From CAYVRJ01 sp964453645 (GTDB lineage: Bacteria > Bacillota > Clostridia > Christensenellales > JAWKQI01): 64,000 bases of DNA. The notes below the pieces were generated by a model. That model ran no database searches, was not told the origin of the DNA, and was given only the letters and a program-made list of their open reading frames with translations. The DNA lies in the NCBI GenBank assembly GCA_964453645.1, contig CAYVRJ010000004.1:62001-126000 (forward strand). The letters are read 5' to 3'. Below are positions 29,251 through 38,794 of this stretch, piece by piece (position 1 is the first letter of the stretch; the number at the start of each line of letters is the position of its first letter). A program made the translations under genes and the position numbers.

Positions 29251-29257
29251 GTAGCTT

Positions 29258-31255
29258 ATGTATGACGAACTAAAGCGCACGACTCTTCACGATTGTGCGC
29301 TGTCCCAATACCGGGAGCCCATCGGTGCAGTGGTGACCAACAGCAGAGTCACCCTGCGCCTTCGCGTGCTGCAAAGTGCGGTGAACAGCGTGTATCTCGT
29401 GACCTTCAGCGACAAGGGTGAACAACGGTTTGAAACCTATCGGGACAGCGGATATTTCATTACCCATGTGGATATGCCCGGCACACCCCAAGTGATCTGG
29501 TATTTCTTTTGTATCGTCACCGACAGGGGTAACTTTTTTTATGGTGCCCGCCACGACAGGCACAGCAGTGTGGGGGATATTTATTTGGAAAACCCCGTGG
29601 CCTTTCAATTGACGGTCTATGAAAAATCTTTCGATACCCCTGAGTGGTTTAAAAAGAGCATCATGTATCAAATATTTCCCGATCGATTCAATTGCCACGA
29701 CAAGACCATTGCAAGAAACGGAATCGAATATCACAGGAGCATGGGCAGGAGTGTTATCCTCCACGAAAAGTGGGATGAACCTCCCGTGTTTAAACCTTTA
29801 CCCGGGGAATCTTTTTATCGTCCCTGCGATTTCTACGGCGGTACCCTCAAGGGGATCACCGAAGAGCTAAACTATTTAAAAAAGTTAAACATTAGCTTGA
29901 TTTATCTAAACCCAATCTTTGAAGCGGATTCTAACCATCGGTATAACACCTCCGATTACAAAAAGATTGATCCGATTTTGGGAAGCGAACAGGATTTTAT
30001 TGAGCTGTGTAAAAAAGCAAAGGAAATGGGTATTCGCGTCATTCTGGACGGTGTTTTTTCCCACACCGGTTCGGACAGCGTTTATTTCAACAAAAATGGC
30101 AACTACAGCAGCTTGGGGGCATTCCAAAGCCCCGAATCACCCTATTTTAAATGGTTTGACTTTTTTGATTTTCCCCACACTTACCGGGCTTGGTGGGGGT
30201 TCGATACCCTGCCCGAAGTGAACGAACACGACCCGGACTGGCAGGAATACATCATCAAAGGGCAAGACAACGTTTTAAAACACTGGATAGATCGGGGAGC
30301 GTCTGGGTATCGCTTAGACGTTGCGGACGAATTACCCGATGACGTGTTGTGTGAAATACGCAAATCCATTAAAAGTGCAGACAGCGAAGCGATTGTGCTG
30401 GGTGAAGTGTGGGAAGATGCCACGATTAAGCAAAGTTATGGCATCCATCGAAAGTATGCCCTGGGAAATGCTCTGGACAGCGTGATGAACTACCCGCTGC
30501 GCAACGCACTGGTGAACTTTTGTGTGGGCAGAATTGATGCCTATGAGCTGTGCGGGCAGTTGTCTACCCAGCGGCTCAACTATCCGCTGCCCATGTATTA
30601 TTCCTTGATGAACTTGCTGTCCAGCCACGACATCGAGCGCATTCGCACGGCATTATCAACAAAGATCGACCCCCACGAGCTGACGAGGGAACAGCAGGCA
30701 AGCTTCCACATCACACCCCAGCAAAACGAGCGAGGATTTATCTTGCAAAAGTTGTGCAGCGTGCTGCAATTCTCCCTGCCCGGCATTCCGTGTATCTATT
30801 ACGGGGATGAGACGGGCATGAACGGTTTTACCGATCCGTTCAACCGTGCACCCTATGAAATTACCAGAAGTGAGATGATCGCCCACTACGTCCACCTCTC
30901 CAAGATTCGCAGCGGAGCCGATGCAATGTCGGTGGGAGGTGTGGTATTCTACCCCTGTAATGCCGACGTGGCGGCCATCCTTCGGTTTATACAAAACAAC
31001 GGGGATGTGTTTGGCAACCCGGCACAGGACGGGTACTTCCTAACAGTTGTGAGCAAGTCCCGGGAAATAGAACGGGTGACCATCGATTTGTTTAAAAAAA
31101 CACGCCTGATATCCGACGATGAGCGCAGGATTCTTCTGGGCGCAGGGTTTAAGCAGGGCGTGTGCAGGTTGACGGGCAAACGAGTGGAAGTAAAAGATGG
31201 CGTACTGTCTCTGGCGTTACAGCCGGAGAGTGCATATATATTTGAACTAATTTAA
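29258..31255 (+). CDS. Glycoside hydrolase family 13 (neopullulanase/maltogenic amylase-like)
   Basis: 665 residues. An N-terminal beta domain of about 120 residues is followed by the catalytic barrel with YQIFPDRF, VILDGVFSHTG, GYRLDVADELP (nucleophile Asp), LGEVWED (acid Glu) and LLSSHDIERI. There is no signal peptide, so it acts in the cytoplasm. It probably debranches or trims glycogen limit dextrins and maltodextrins alongside GlgP and MalQ. It starts eight bases after glgP; the spacer holds only a weak GGTAG-like site. Confidence 0.92.
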   Translation: MYDELKRTTLHDCALSQYREPIGAVVTNSRVTLRLRVLQSAVNSVYLVTFSDKGEQRFETYRDSGYFITHVDMPGTPQVIWYFFCIVTDRGNFFYGARHDRHSSVGDIYLENPVAFQLTVYEKSFDTPEWFKKSIMYQIFPDRFNCHDKTIARNGIEYHRSMGRSVILHEKWDEPPVFKPLPGESFYRPCDFYGGTLKGITEELNYLKKLNISLIYLNPIFEADSNHRYNTSDYKKIDPILGSEQDFIELCKKAKEMGIRVILDGVFSHTGSDSVYFNKNGNYSSLGAFQSPESPYFKWFDFFDFPHTYRAWWGFDTLPEVNEHDPDWQEYIIKGQDNVLKHWIDRGASGYRLDVADELPDDVLCEIRKSIKSADSEAIVLGEVWEDATIKQSYGIHRKYALGNALDSVMNYPLRNALVNFCVGRIDAYELCGQLSTQRLNYPLPMYYSLMNLLSSHDIERIRTALSTKIDPHELTREQQASFHITPQQNERGFILQKLCSVLQFSLPGIPCIYYGDETGMNGFTDPFNRAPYEITRSEMIAHYVHLSKIRSGADAMSVGGVVFYPCNADVAAILRFIQNNGDVFGNPAQDGYFLTVVSKSREIERVTIDLFKKTRLISDDERRILLGAGFKQGVCRLTGKRVEVKDGVLSLALQPESAYIFELI

Positions 31256-31268
31256 TTGGAGGACAAAA

Positions 31269-32270
31269 ATGTATTTAGAGGGTTTACGGGATTTAGTAAA
31301 AATCTCAAGAGGCGTTGGTTTGAGACAGGATTATATTCAGGGAGGCGGAGGAAACACCTCTGTGAAACTGGATGACAAACTGATGGCCATCAAAGGATCG
31401 GGATCACTTTTAAAAGAGATGAGCGAGACAGACGGTTTTGCTGCCATCGATTATTCTGAAATATTAAAATATCACGCAAATACACCCAAAAACCAGGACA
31501 GGGATTACAACAAGGAGTCCATGGACATTGCCATTGCAACAACCCAAATCATTAACGGTGAACAAAAGAGACGTCCCAGCGTGGAAGCGGGATTCCATTC
31601 GGCCCTTAAGCGTTGCGTTGCACACACCCACAGCGTGTATGCCAATGTGCTCACCTGTGCCGTGGGGGGAGTGAAAAAAGCGGTGGATATTATCAACAGC
31701 GCTGGGTACGGCTGTGTGTCCGTTCCGGCGGTGAACCCCGGTTATTACCTCACCGAAGAAATCGTTGCTGCAATCAAAGCATTTGATGGGGAAGTAAACG
31801 TCATTATCATGGAAAACCACGGCATTATCGCCACCCACGACGATGCGGACAAGTGTCTGGAAATTCACAAAGGTGCAAACGATGCAATCGTTGCATCCCT
31901 GAACCTGCCATCTTTCCCCGAGTGCAGCATTGCCAAGGCCGAGGGCGGTTACGTTTCCAACACACCGTATTTAATTGATAAAATGTCAGATGTTCAAAAG
32001 TTAAACAAACTGTTTACCGTGTTTTTATATCCCGATCAGTTGGTGTATCTCTCCAACGAAGCAAAGATTCAGCGTAAAGATAACAGTATGCTCTATACCG
32101 TGGGCGAGCAAGAGGCCATGGCCATCGAAGAAACCCTGTGCGGAGCCATGTACTGCATGGAAAACATCCATGCACTGGGTTTAACCATCCAGCCTATGAC
32201 CGACGAAAATATTAAATATATTGCAAACTGGGATTCGGAAAAGCTGCGTACACAAATTTTTAAAAAATAA
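31269..32270 (+). CDS. Class II aldolase/adducin family protein
   Basis: 333 residues. It has an N-terminal GGGGNTSVKL substrate-phosphate loop, zinc ligands in VAHTHSVYANV (two His) and a third His in ENHGIIATH. This fits zinc-dependent sugar-phosphate aldolases such as the rhamnulose-1-phosphate or fuculose-1-phosphate type, and it resembles the aldolase half of longer bifunctional proteins. GGAGGAC precedes the ATG. It lies 13 bases behind the GH13 gene and may be read with the glycogen operon. The substrate cannot be deduced. Confidence 0.85.
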   Translation: MYLEGLRDLVKISRGVGLRQDYIQGGGGNTSVKLDDKLMAIKGSGSLLKEMSETDGFAAIDYSEILKYHANTPKNQDRDYNKESMDIAIATTQIINGEQKRRPSVEAGFHSALKRCVAHTHSVYANVLTCAVGGVKKAVDIINSAGYGCVSVPAVNPGYYLTEEIVAAIKAFDGEVNVIIMENHGIIATHDDADKCLEIHKGANDAIVASLNLPSFPECSIAKAEGGYVSNTPYLIDKMSDVQKLNKLFTVFLYPDQLVYLSNEAKIQRKDNSMLYTVGEQEAMAIEETLCGAMYCMENIHALGLTIQPMTDENIKYIANWDSEKLRTQIFKK

Positions 32271-32371
32271 AATTTGATAATGAACACAGTATTTTACTAT
32301 GTTGTTCATACTGCGTTAATAATAAAAGGATATAATAAGTCCAACAAAACCAAATCACAGGAGTTTAGAAT

Positions 32372-33745
32372 ATGGACGAAAAAAATTATTATTCACAATA
32401 TTCGAGCAACTTGTACGGTACGCAAAATCAAAGCAATCCCGATGCCAGTGCAGATGTGAAAGAGCCAAGTGAGGTTCAAAAAAGTGATATTCCTCAAAAT
32501 CAACAAATGCAAAATCAATTCGAGGAGTATTATAGATACCGCAAAGCACAGGAATCAAAAAATCGCTCCAAGGGAGGGCTCATTGCAGCTGTCATCTCCA
32601 TTTGTTTGGCTTGCTTGATTTTAGGCGGTGTGGTTGGCGGGCTCATCCTTTATAACGTTGCATCGGCCAGAAGTAATTTTGAAAACCGAATCATTCAAAG
32701 TGAAGTGCCCATTGAACCTCAAGAGCAGCCTGTGGTAACTCCGCCCGAAGTACCAAAGATTGGCGGTGAAGGCTTTAATATCCCCGAGAGCGAAAATAAA
32801 ATTGCAGATATTTGCGAAGAAATGACAAAATCTGTAGTGGGCATCAAGGGATATGTGCGCAGATATCAAAGGGGCGTGGAGCGCACAGCTGTTGTGAAAA
32901 ACTTTGGTTCGGGTATCATTATTTCAACAGACGGATATATCTTATCAAACTCCCATGTGGTGGAAGAGTGCGACTACTACGAAATCATTTTAGACAACGG
33001 GGACATCGTAAAAGCCCAACTCATTGGCAACGACCCGGTGACGGATATTTCCATACTCAAAGCTGAAGGAAAATTCGATGCTGCTCCCCTTGGAAATTCA
33101 GAGAGCCTCAGAGTGGGTGAGCGAGTGATCGCCATTGGAAACCCAACGGGCGAGCAACTGTCCAGCTCTGTTACGGTTGGATACATATCTGGCCTAAACC
33201 GTGAAATGAACTTTAACGGTGAAGTGCAAAACATGATTCAAACGGATGCCGCCATTAATGCGGGTAACTCGGGTGGTCCACTTGTGAACATGAACGGTGA
33301 AGTCATTGGAATCAACACCCTCAAGAGGATTTATGCGGGAACAGACGAATACGGCAACCCCATTAGTTCGGAAGGTTTGGGATTTGCAATTCCCATTAAC
33401 GTTGCCAAAGAAATCGCTGAACAGATTATCATGGAGGGCAGCGTGAAGCGCCCCGGCATTGGCATCACTTGCGATAACGTAACCGAACAGGATATCGACA
33501 CTTGGAAGGTTCCCTCGGGTGTCATGGTGCGCAGTGTAACCCAAAATGGCCCCGCTGATCTGGCAGGCATTCTCACCTACGACATCATCACCCAAGTGAA
33601 CGGCAAGTCGGTGACAACCTACGAGGAGTTAAAGGCGGAGATTTCAAAATCAACCATTGGCCAGAGCATTAAAGTCACCATTTGGCGAGAAGGTGAGACC
33701 ATTGAGAAGAGTGTGGACATTGCAGATTTAAACAAATTGCGATAA
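32372..33745 (+). CDS. HtrA/DegP-like membrane-anchored serine protease
   Basis: 457 residues. A Gln/Asn-rich cytoplasmic N-terminus of about 65 residues is followed by one membrane helix (about 69-92), a linker, and a trypsin-like domain with the catalytic His (LSNSHVV), Asp (VTDISIL) and Ser (NAGNSGGPL). One PDZ domain follows at about 360-450. It degrades or refolds damaged extracytoplasmic proteins. AGGAG precedes the ATG. A TATAAT at 32331-32336 could be its -10, though the -35 is poor. It is monocistronic and ends at a shared terminator. Confidence 0.95.
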   Translation: MDEKNYYSQYSSNLYGTQNQSNPDASADVKEPSEVQKSDIPQNQQMQNQFEEYYRYRKAQESKNRSKGGLIAAVISICLACLILGGVVGGLILYNVASARSNFENRIIQSEVPIEPQEQPVVTPPEVPKIGGEGFNIPESENKIADICEEMTKSVVGIKGYVRRYQRGVERTAVVKNFGSGIIISTDGYILSNSHVVEECDYYEIILDNGDIVKAQLIGNDPVTDISILKAEGKFDAAPLGNSESLRVGERVIAIGNPTGEQLSSSVTVGYISGLNREMNFNGEVQNMIQTDAAINAGNSGGPLVNMNGEVIGINTLKRIYAGTDEYGNPISSEGLGFAIPINVAKEIAEQIIMEGSVKRPGIGITCDNVTEQDIDTWKVPSGVMVRSVTQNGPADLAGILTYDIITQVNGKSVTTYEELKAEISKSTIGQSIKVTIWREGETIEKSVDIADLNKLR

Positions 33746-33751
33746 GATTTA

Positions 33752-33789
33752 AAAAACCCCGTTGGATGTTGTGTCCGACGGGGTTTTTA
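33752..33789. terminator. Bidirectional intrinsic terminator
   Basis: A 15-base stem, 33752-33766 with 33774-33788 (one T-G pair), is flanked by an A-run and a T-run. It serves the convergent HtrA-type and MATE genes. Confidence 0.9.
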
Positions 33790-33794
33790 TTTTG

Positions 33795-35174
33795 TTAAAT
33801 TTGAGTCTTGATGATATCACCCACGGTTTTTGTGAGGTCGTTGATCCATCGCTTGGTGCGGTACCGAATGAGTCCGATGATCATCTTTGTCAGATCCTGT
33901 GAGAAGATATACGCAAAGTAAACGATTGGTGGGTAAATGTGAAACACCAATCCCAACATGTAGGCAACGGGTATGCCAATGAGATACATGCACCCAAGGT
34001 CTGAAAAGGTGCAAAACTTCGTATCTCCTCCTCCTCGAAGTACGCCCACCAAATTAATGTAATTAAACACGCAAATGGCCATTGTTGCGGGCAATCCGTA
34101 GAACATAAACTGAAGCATCGCCACCGATTCGGCAGACAATGAATATAGGGAAACAATTAAGCTGGAAAGGCCAATAACCGTAAAACCCAAGACCACGGCC
34201 AGCAGCGGGCCGATGGTCAAGCATCTGCCTCCGTAGGAATAGGCAAGATCGGGTCTTCCCTCTCCAATCTTGTTGCCCACCATAATAGCCGCAGAGTTGG
34301 CAACTCCCTGATAGAACACATAACACATGCGTTCAATGACAACGAACACAGCCATGGCTCCGGCCATACCCAACCCCAGTCGGTTGTACAACACAATGAT
34401 GGAGAAGTTGCCTATAGCCCACAAAATCTCGTTTAAAATGATGGGACTGGCGGTTTTGTAATACCCCGTGACAAACCGTTTATTAAAATGAAATAAGTTG
34501 TGAAGCTTAATCTTTGCCGGGTTTTTGGACGAGAAGAAATACAGGCTGATGCACAGCGCTTCAAATCCAAGGGCAATGGTTGTGCCGATGGCCGCACCTT
34601 GAACGCCCAGCCGGGGCATTCCAAAGTTGCCAAATATCAGGGCATAGTTGATGAAAAAGTTGAGCACAACGGTAAAAATGCTGATATAGAAAGAGATATT
34701 TACCTTACGCATGCCCCGAAGGACGTTGATGAAGGATAAGTAAATGGCAGTGAACACAAAAGATACCGAGAGGATGCGCAAATAATCCTTGCCTACCGAT
34801 ACAATGTTCGGATCGGGATTGATGATGGACAGTGCAAATTCGGGGACAAACATGGATACAAAAAAGAAGGGAAGCATGATAATTCCCGAGGACATCACTG
34901 TGATTCCCGCAGTTTTGGAAATTCCCTCGCTGTCCTTGCTGCCAAAAAATTGTGCAGTAAAGATGGTTGCAGCCGAACAAGCCCCAAAAATGAACACGTT
35001 AAACAAAAAGGAAATTTGCCCCGCATTCGCCACGGCGATAATTTCGTTTTGCCCAAGGGAGCCGATCATCAGGCTGTCCAACAAATACATGCCCTGTTGT
35101 AAGAGCTGTTGCAGCACGATAGGCGTGCTGAGTTTAAATAGTAACTTTAAAAAACTTTTCGTATTATGATTCAA
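33795..35174 (-). CDS. MATE-family efflux transporter
   Basis: 459 residues with twelve predicted helices. It opens with LLFKLSTPIVLQQLLQQGM and has the typical DSLMIGSLG segment after helix 1, repeated in part at the start of the second half. It exports cationic drugs or metabolites using Na+ or H+. The start is TTG 35174, overlapping the end of the sugar kinase gene by 11 bases, so it is translationally coupled. Its substrate may be linked to that kinase's pathway, but nothing shows this. Confidence 0.92.
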   Translation of the reverse strand: MNHNTKSFLKLLFKLSTPIVLQQLLQQGMYLLDSLMIGSLGQNEIIAVANAGQISFLFNVFIFGACSAATIFTAQFFGSKDSEGISKTAGITVMSSGIIMLPFFFVSMFVPEFALSIINPDPNIVSVGKDYLRILSVSFVFTAIYLSFINVLRGMRKVNISFYISIFTVVLNFFINYALIFGNFGMPRLGVQGAAIGTTIALGFEALCISLYFFSSKNPAKIKLHNLFHFNKRFVTGYYKTASPIILNEILWAIGNFSIIVLYNRLGLGMAGAMAVFVVIERMCYVFYQGVANSAAIMVGNKIGEGRPDLAYSYGGRCLTIGPLLAVVLGFTVIGLSSLIVSLYSLSAESVAMLQFMFYGLPATMAICVFNYINLVGVLRGGGDTKFCTFSDLGCMYLIGIPVAYMLGLVFHIYPPIVYFAYIFSQDLTKMIIGLIRYRTKRWINDLTKTVGDIIKTQI

Positions 35175-36186
35175 TTGTCTTTGCCGTTTCGTTTAATTTA
35201 TTTGAGTAGAACAACTCCCAGGCCTCGTCCTCCGATCGAACCCCCGATGTGGCATCGGCTGCGCTCAAGCAACAGGCCGCACTGGCACACCCCAGTTCCA
35301 ACGCACGCTGAACCCCATAGTTTTTATACAGGGCGTAGAGCACGCCTGCACAAAATGCATCACCCGCACCCACTGTTCCTAAAATGTATCCCTGTGGGAG
35401 CTGCAAGGAGGGTACAAAGGTATACTCACCGCTTTCGCTTTTGGCATATCCACCCTCGGGTGCGTGAATCACAGCGAGATCAGACACCCCGTAGTCAAAG
35501 AGTTTGTCCAACATTTTGCGGATGTTTTCTTCTAAAAGGCAGCCATTTTCATCCCGAGCGGGAAGATCGGTCACCAGAGCACTTTCCATTTCATTGGCAA
35601 TGTAATAGTTTGTGTATTTCAGGGAGGGGATGACCACGGATTTAAATCGTTCCCCCGATTCGCTCACCACGTCGATGGAGGTTTTCACCCCCAGCCGCTG
35701 TACTTCACTCAGCACCTTTGCCATGTGGGTGCCAAATTTTTTGTCGGGTTTGTCCATCTCGTCCAGCAACAGGCAATACCCCAAGTGGAGGATGGCACAG
35801 TCTTCCAGTGCTCCCTCGGGTATCTTTGCAAGCTTTGCATTCGCCCCCCGCAAGTGGAAGAAGGTGCGCTGGGCGCTCTTCACAGACACCACGTCGGTAA
35901 AGGAAGTGGGTTCTCCGATGCGCTCCACATAATCTGCGTTAATGCCGTATTTGCAAAGCTGTCCCAAAATGTAATCCCCGTTGTCGTCTTTGCCAACAAG
36001 GCCAACGACTTTTAAGGGAAGGGTGGGATCCAGCTTAGCTAAGCTGATGGATGTGTTGCAACCCAAACCGCCGCAAGAGCGCTCCACGCTCAAGATGTTT
36101 GCAAGCATACCCTGTTTTGGAAAGGCATCTATTTCTTTAACATAATCAACGCTCAAATTCCCCGCAACCACGATCCCTTTGTTCAC
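35164..36186 (-). CDS. PfkB-family carbohydrate kinase
   Basis: 340 residues starting at GTG 36186 with AAAGGAG upstream. The ribokinase fold is clear: an N-terminal GNLSVDYVKEID segment, CGGLGCNTSISLAKL, and the C-terminal anion-hole motif TVGAGDAFCAGVL with the catalytic Asp. It phosphorylates a sugar or nucleoside; the exact substrate is not readable. It has its own promoter at 36218-36245 and is followed by the MATE gene. Confidence 0.92.
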   Translation of the reverse strand: MNKGIVVAGNLSVDYVKEIDAFPKQGMLANILSVERSCGGLGCNTSISLAKLDPTLPLKVVGLVGKDDNGDYILGQLCKYGINADYVERIGEPTSFTDVVSVKSAQRTFFHLRGANAKLAKIPEGALEDCAILHLGYCLLLDEMDKPDKKFGTHMAKVLSEVQRLGVKTSIDVVSESGERFKSVVIPSLKYTNYYIANEMESALVTDLPARDENGCLLEENIRKMLDKLFDYGVSDLAVIHAPEGGYAKSESGEYTFVPSLQLPQGYILGTVGAGDAFCAGVLYALYKNYGVQRALELGCASAACCLSAADATSGVRSEDEAWELFYSNKLNETAKTIES

Positions 36187-36217
36187 GAAACGATTCTCCT
36201 TTGTATGTTATAAAAAT

Positions 36218-36245
36218 ATTGTAACACACAAAGGAGAAAATACAA
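36218..36245 (-). promoter_or_regulatory. SigA-type promoter of pfkB-MATE operon
   Basis: On the minus strand TTGTAT (36245-36240), a 16-base spacer and TACAAT (36223-36218), about 30 bases before the GTG start. Confidence 0.55.
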
Positions 36246-36266
36246 TAAGTTTTTAAGTGATAGCTG

Positions 36267-36587
36267 TTAGGGCAGAATAATCGTCTTGCCAAACACAAAA
36301 TCTTTGGGATAGAGGTTGGGGTTGGCCTTTAGGAGGGAAACAATACTCAGGCAGTATTTCTTGGCAATGGACAGCACGTTTTCATCTTTTTTAATGGTAT
36401 GGGTCTTTTGCGCACTGGCCGTTGCGTAGTCGATCACCCGGACAACTTGGCCTTGTACGAGGCAATACACATCAATAGATGGATTTAATTCTAAAAAAGC
36501 ATATAGGGGCAGGGAATATATGCGCAATATGTCGTGGAGGTCCTGAAAGGGCATGACGGTGTGGCTTAAAACATTTAAATACTTCAT
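36267..36587 (-). CDS. Tandem LysM-like domain protein
   Basis: 106 residues from ATG 36587 (GAGGAG nine bases upstream; TTG 36605 would place the start inside that site). Two LysM-like units can be seen. A weaker one (about 8-50) begins LSHTVMPFQDLHDI and contains FLELNPSI; a clear one at the C-terminus contains IAKKYCLSIVSLLKANPNLYP. LysM units bind N-acetylglucosamine polymers. No signal peptide is present, so it may act on spore peptidoglycan from inside the mother cell or be released by lysis (inference). Confidence 0.75.
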   Translation of the reverse strand: MKYLNVLSHTVMPFQDLHDILRIYSLPLYAFLELNPSIDVYCLVQGQVVRVIDYATASAQKTHTIKKDENVLSIAKKYCLSIVSLLKANPNLYPKDFVFGKTIILP

Positions 36588-36624
36588 TGGTTTTGTGCTC
36601 CTCAATTTTTATTTTCTATTGATA

Positions 36625-36653
36625 TTCACACCCTTACAGATTTATGATATAAT
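36625..36653 (+). promoter_or_regulatory. SigA-type promoter of DUF5685/J-domain operon
   Basis: TTCACA (36625-36630), a 17-base spacer and TATAAT (36648-36653), with a TG extended -10. It lies 27 bases before ATG 36680. Confidence 0.65.
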
Positions 36654-36679
36654 ATTCGTTATGTAACGTGGAGAAGCTG

Positions 36680-37519
36680 ATGTTTGGATACATAAAACCC
36701 TGTAAAGCAAAGCTTTCGGAAGAGGAAGAAAAAATTTATAAAGCCTATTACTGCGGGCTGTGCAAGAGCATCAACAGCCGCTATTCCTTTTTTGCCCGGG
36801 GTTTTTTGCACTTCGACTGTGCGTACCTGTATTTGTTATATTCCGCCTTGTCCGAAGAGGAACCGGAGTATAAGACCCAAGGGTGTGCCTTTAACCCCTT
36901 TATGCGCAGGCTCATGGCCCATTCCCCCGAGGCGGGGGGTGCGGCAGCTGTGAACATGCTGTTAACGGAAGGAAAGCTGCTGGATAATATTGCAGATGAT
37001 CACAGTGCACTGGCTTGGTTGCTGCACACATTCTTTCGCCCAGTGTTTGGGAAGGCACAGAAGCGATACTTCGAAGCGTATAGGGCAGTCAATCATCGAA
37101 TGGAAAACATTCGTGCCCTTGAAAACAAGCGGTGCGGCAACATTGACGAGATTGCCAACGAATCCGCTCTCATGCTGGCAGAGGTTGTGGTTGCCAATCC
37201 CTACGTGGAGAGCAGCTCTCTCTTTGAATTTGCTTATAATATCGGTCGATGGGTATACTTAATAGATGCATTGGACGATTTGGAAAAAGATATAAAACGG
37301 GGGAGATACAACCCCATTGCCGCAGCCTATGGGCATGAATACCGAAGGGAAGACGTGGAGTATTCGCTGATGTTTTCGTTAAAGCAAGCGTCGTACCACT
37401 ACTGTTCCCTTAAACTCAACCGCCACAAAGAGGTGCTCGACAACATTATGTACGCAGGATTGCCGGGTGTTGGCATGAATATAGTAGAGAGGAAGCATTT
37501 ACAACATGGATCCGTATAA
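36680..37519 (+). CDS. DUF5685 family protein
   Basis: 279 residues from ATG 36680 (GGAG just upstream; GTG 36668 overlaps that site). It begins MFGYIKPCK and has YYCGLCKSI, FDCAYLYLLY, a GCAFNP segment and a late DALDDLEKDIKRGRYNP. The Cys residues near the N-terminus look like a metal site, and the acidic DxxxDxxxD-like region resembles all-alpha polyprenyl-synthase folds. Function is unknown. It overlaps the J-domain gene by 14 bases, an arrangement that suggests a joint role. Confidence 0.8.
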   Translation: MFGYIKPCKAKLSEEEEKIYKAYYCGLCKSINSRYSFFARGFLHFDCAYLYLLYSALSEEEPEYKTQGCAFNPFMRRLMAHSPEAGGAAAVNMLLTEGKLLDNIADDHSALAWLLHTFFRPVFGKAQKRYFEAYRAVNHRMENIRALENKRCGNIDEIANESALMLAEVVVANPYVESSSLFEFAYNIGRWVYLIDALDDLEKDIKRGRYNPIAAAYGHEYRREDVEYSLMFSLKQASYHYCSLKLNRHKEVLDNIMYAGLPGVGMNIVERKHLQHGSV

Positions 37520-38114
37520 GGTATTGGGGGTCGGGCACGATGCAACGCCCGAAGAAATTAAAAAGAAATACCGTGAGCTGGTGAAGCGCTACCACCCCGA
37601 CAGGGTTGCGGGTACGCCCCAGGCTAAGGCATACGAGGAAAAACTAAAACAGATCAACGAAGCATATGATTTATTAACAAAAGATGTTTCGTCCTCCAAC
37701 ACCTATATGGGGGGCTACGACCAAAGTTCCCAAGGGAAGGGTTACTATTCCGGGGCATACTCCCAGCAGTTTGCACGGGTGCGCCAGTGTATCAATGCAA
37801 ACAACTTATCTGCCGCCGAGAGCATTCTGGACGCCATTCCCGTTCAAAATGCGGAGTGGCACTTCCTAAAGGGTATGATTCTGCTCAGACGGGGGTGGTA
37901 CGACGGTGCTAGGCAGCACTTTGCCATGGCCTATAATATGGACCCCACCAACCCAGAGTATGCCGCAGCATACAACCAAACCGCTCAATCGGGGTATACC
38001 AACTTTTATGGAAACCGATCGTCCTCCACCTCCGATGGAGGGATGGATTGCTGCCGGATTTGTGCGTGTATGATGTGTATGGACGCATGTTGCTCTGTTG
38101 GTTCTTGTTGTTGA
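37506..38114 (+). CDS. J-domain protein with TPR-like region and Cys-rich tail
   Basis: 202 residues. The J-domain (about 1-62) has VLGVGHDATPEEIKKKYREL and the HPD motif (YHPDRV), so it should stimulate an Hsp70. Residues about 95-160 form two helical TPR-like repeats, with ALA-type positions and a final NMDPTNPEY. The last 25 residues hold ten Cys, including CC, CRICAC and a terminal CC. There is no zinc-finger or client domain of classic DnaJ. It is probably a specialised co-chaperone; the tail may bind metal or be lipid-modified (inference). Confidence 0.85.
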   Translation: MDPYKVLGVGHDATPEEIKKKYRELVKRYHPDRVAGTPQAKAYEEKLKQINEAYDLLTKDVSSSNTYMGGYDQSSQGKGYYSGAYSQQFARVRQCINANNLSAAESILDAIPVQNAEWHFLKGMILLRRGWYDGARQHFAMAYNMDPTNPEYAAAYNQTAQSGYTNFYGNRSSSTSDGGMDCCRICACMMCMDACCSVGSCC

Positions 38115-38124
38115 GGTTAAAGCG

Positions 38125-38652
38125 ATGAATATTCGGACATTTGGTTCACCGTCCAAGAGATTGAGTTTGGCTGCCATGTTTTTGGCCTTTACGCTGATTT
38201 TCCTATACCTCTCGTGCATCCTGCCAGCGGGTAGGTTTTTTATGTATTTCGTATCCTCTCTGTTTGCCATCGGTTTGATGATCGAGGGAGAGAGCCTCTT
38301 GGCATTCCTCATGTTTGTGGCTGCCTCGGCGGTATCGCTGCTCATCATGCCCAACATCGTTCGGGTGTTGCCCTACGTGTTGTTTTTTGGCCACTACGGC
38401 ATTTTTAAGCATATCGTGGAGCGTATGAAGGATAAATTTGCCGTGATGGTGCTCAAGATGTTGTATTTTAATGCTGCACTGGCGGGCATGTATTTCCTGT
38501 GTTATCTGGTACTCATTGAGGATCTGCCCATGGAACTGCCCCTGTGGGTCATACTGGTTGCTGCACAAGTTGTGTTTATTATTTATGATTTCTGCTATTC
38601 CCGCATCGCCATCATCTATTCGGGCAGATTGCGCAAGTGGCTGAATAAATAG
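38125..38652 (+). CDS. Polytopic membrane protein, function unknown
   Basis: 175 residues from ATG 38125, 10 bases after the J-domain gene. Five to six hydrophobic segments fill most of the length, with a basic C-terminus (GRLRKWLNK). No transporter or enzyme motif stands out; the length and layout recall substrate-binding S components of ECF transporters, but that is a weak resemblance. It ends the DUF5685/J-domain operon. Confidence 0.7.
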   Translation: MNIRTFGSPSKRLSLAAMFLAFTLIFLYLSCILPAGRFFMYFVSSLFAIGLMIEGESLLAFLMFVAASAVSLLIMPNIVRVLPYVLFFGHYGIFKHIVERMKDKFAVMVLKMLYFNAALAGMYFLCYLVLIEDLPMELPLWVILVAAQVVFIIYDFCYSRIAIIYSGRLRKWLNK

Positions 38653-38794
38653 AAGTTTCAGCATATATTTGTGCAAATATAAATAAAAAATAATTTTTTA
38701 TATTTTAATTGTATAAAATCATCTCTTTTGGAAATACTTAGTGTAAGTAGATCAGCAGATCGAAAGCAATAAAAACCAGTGAGGTGATTTTTTA

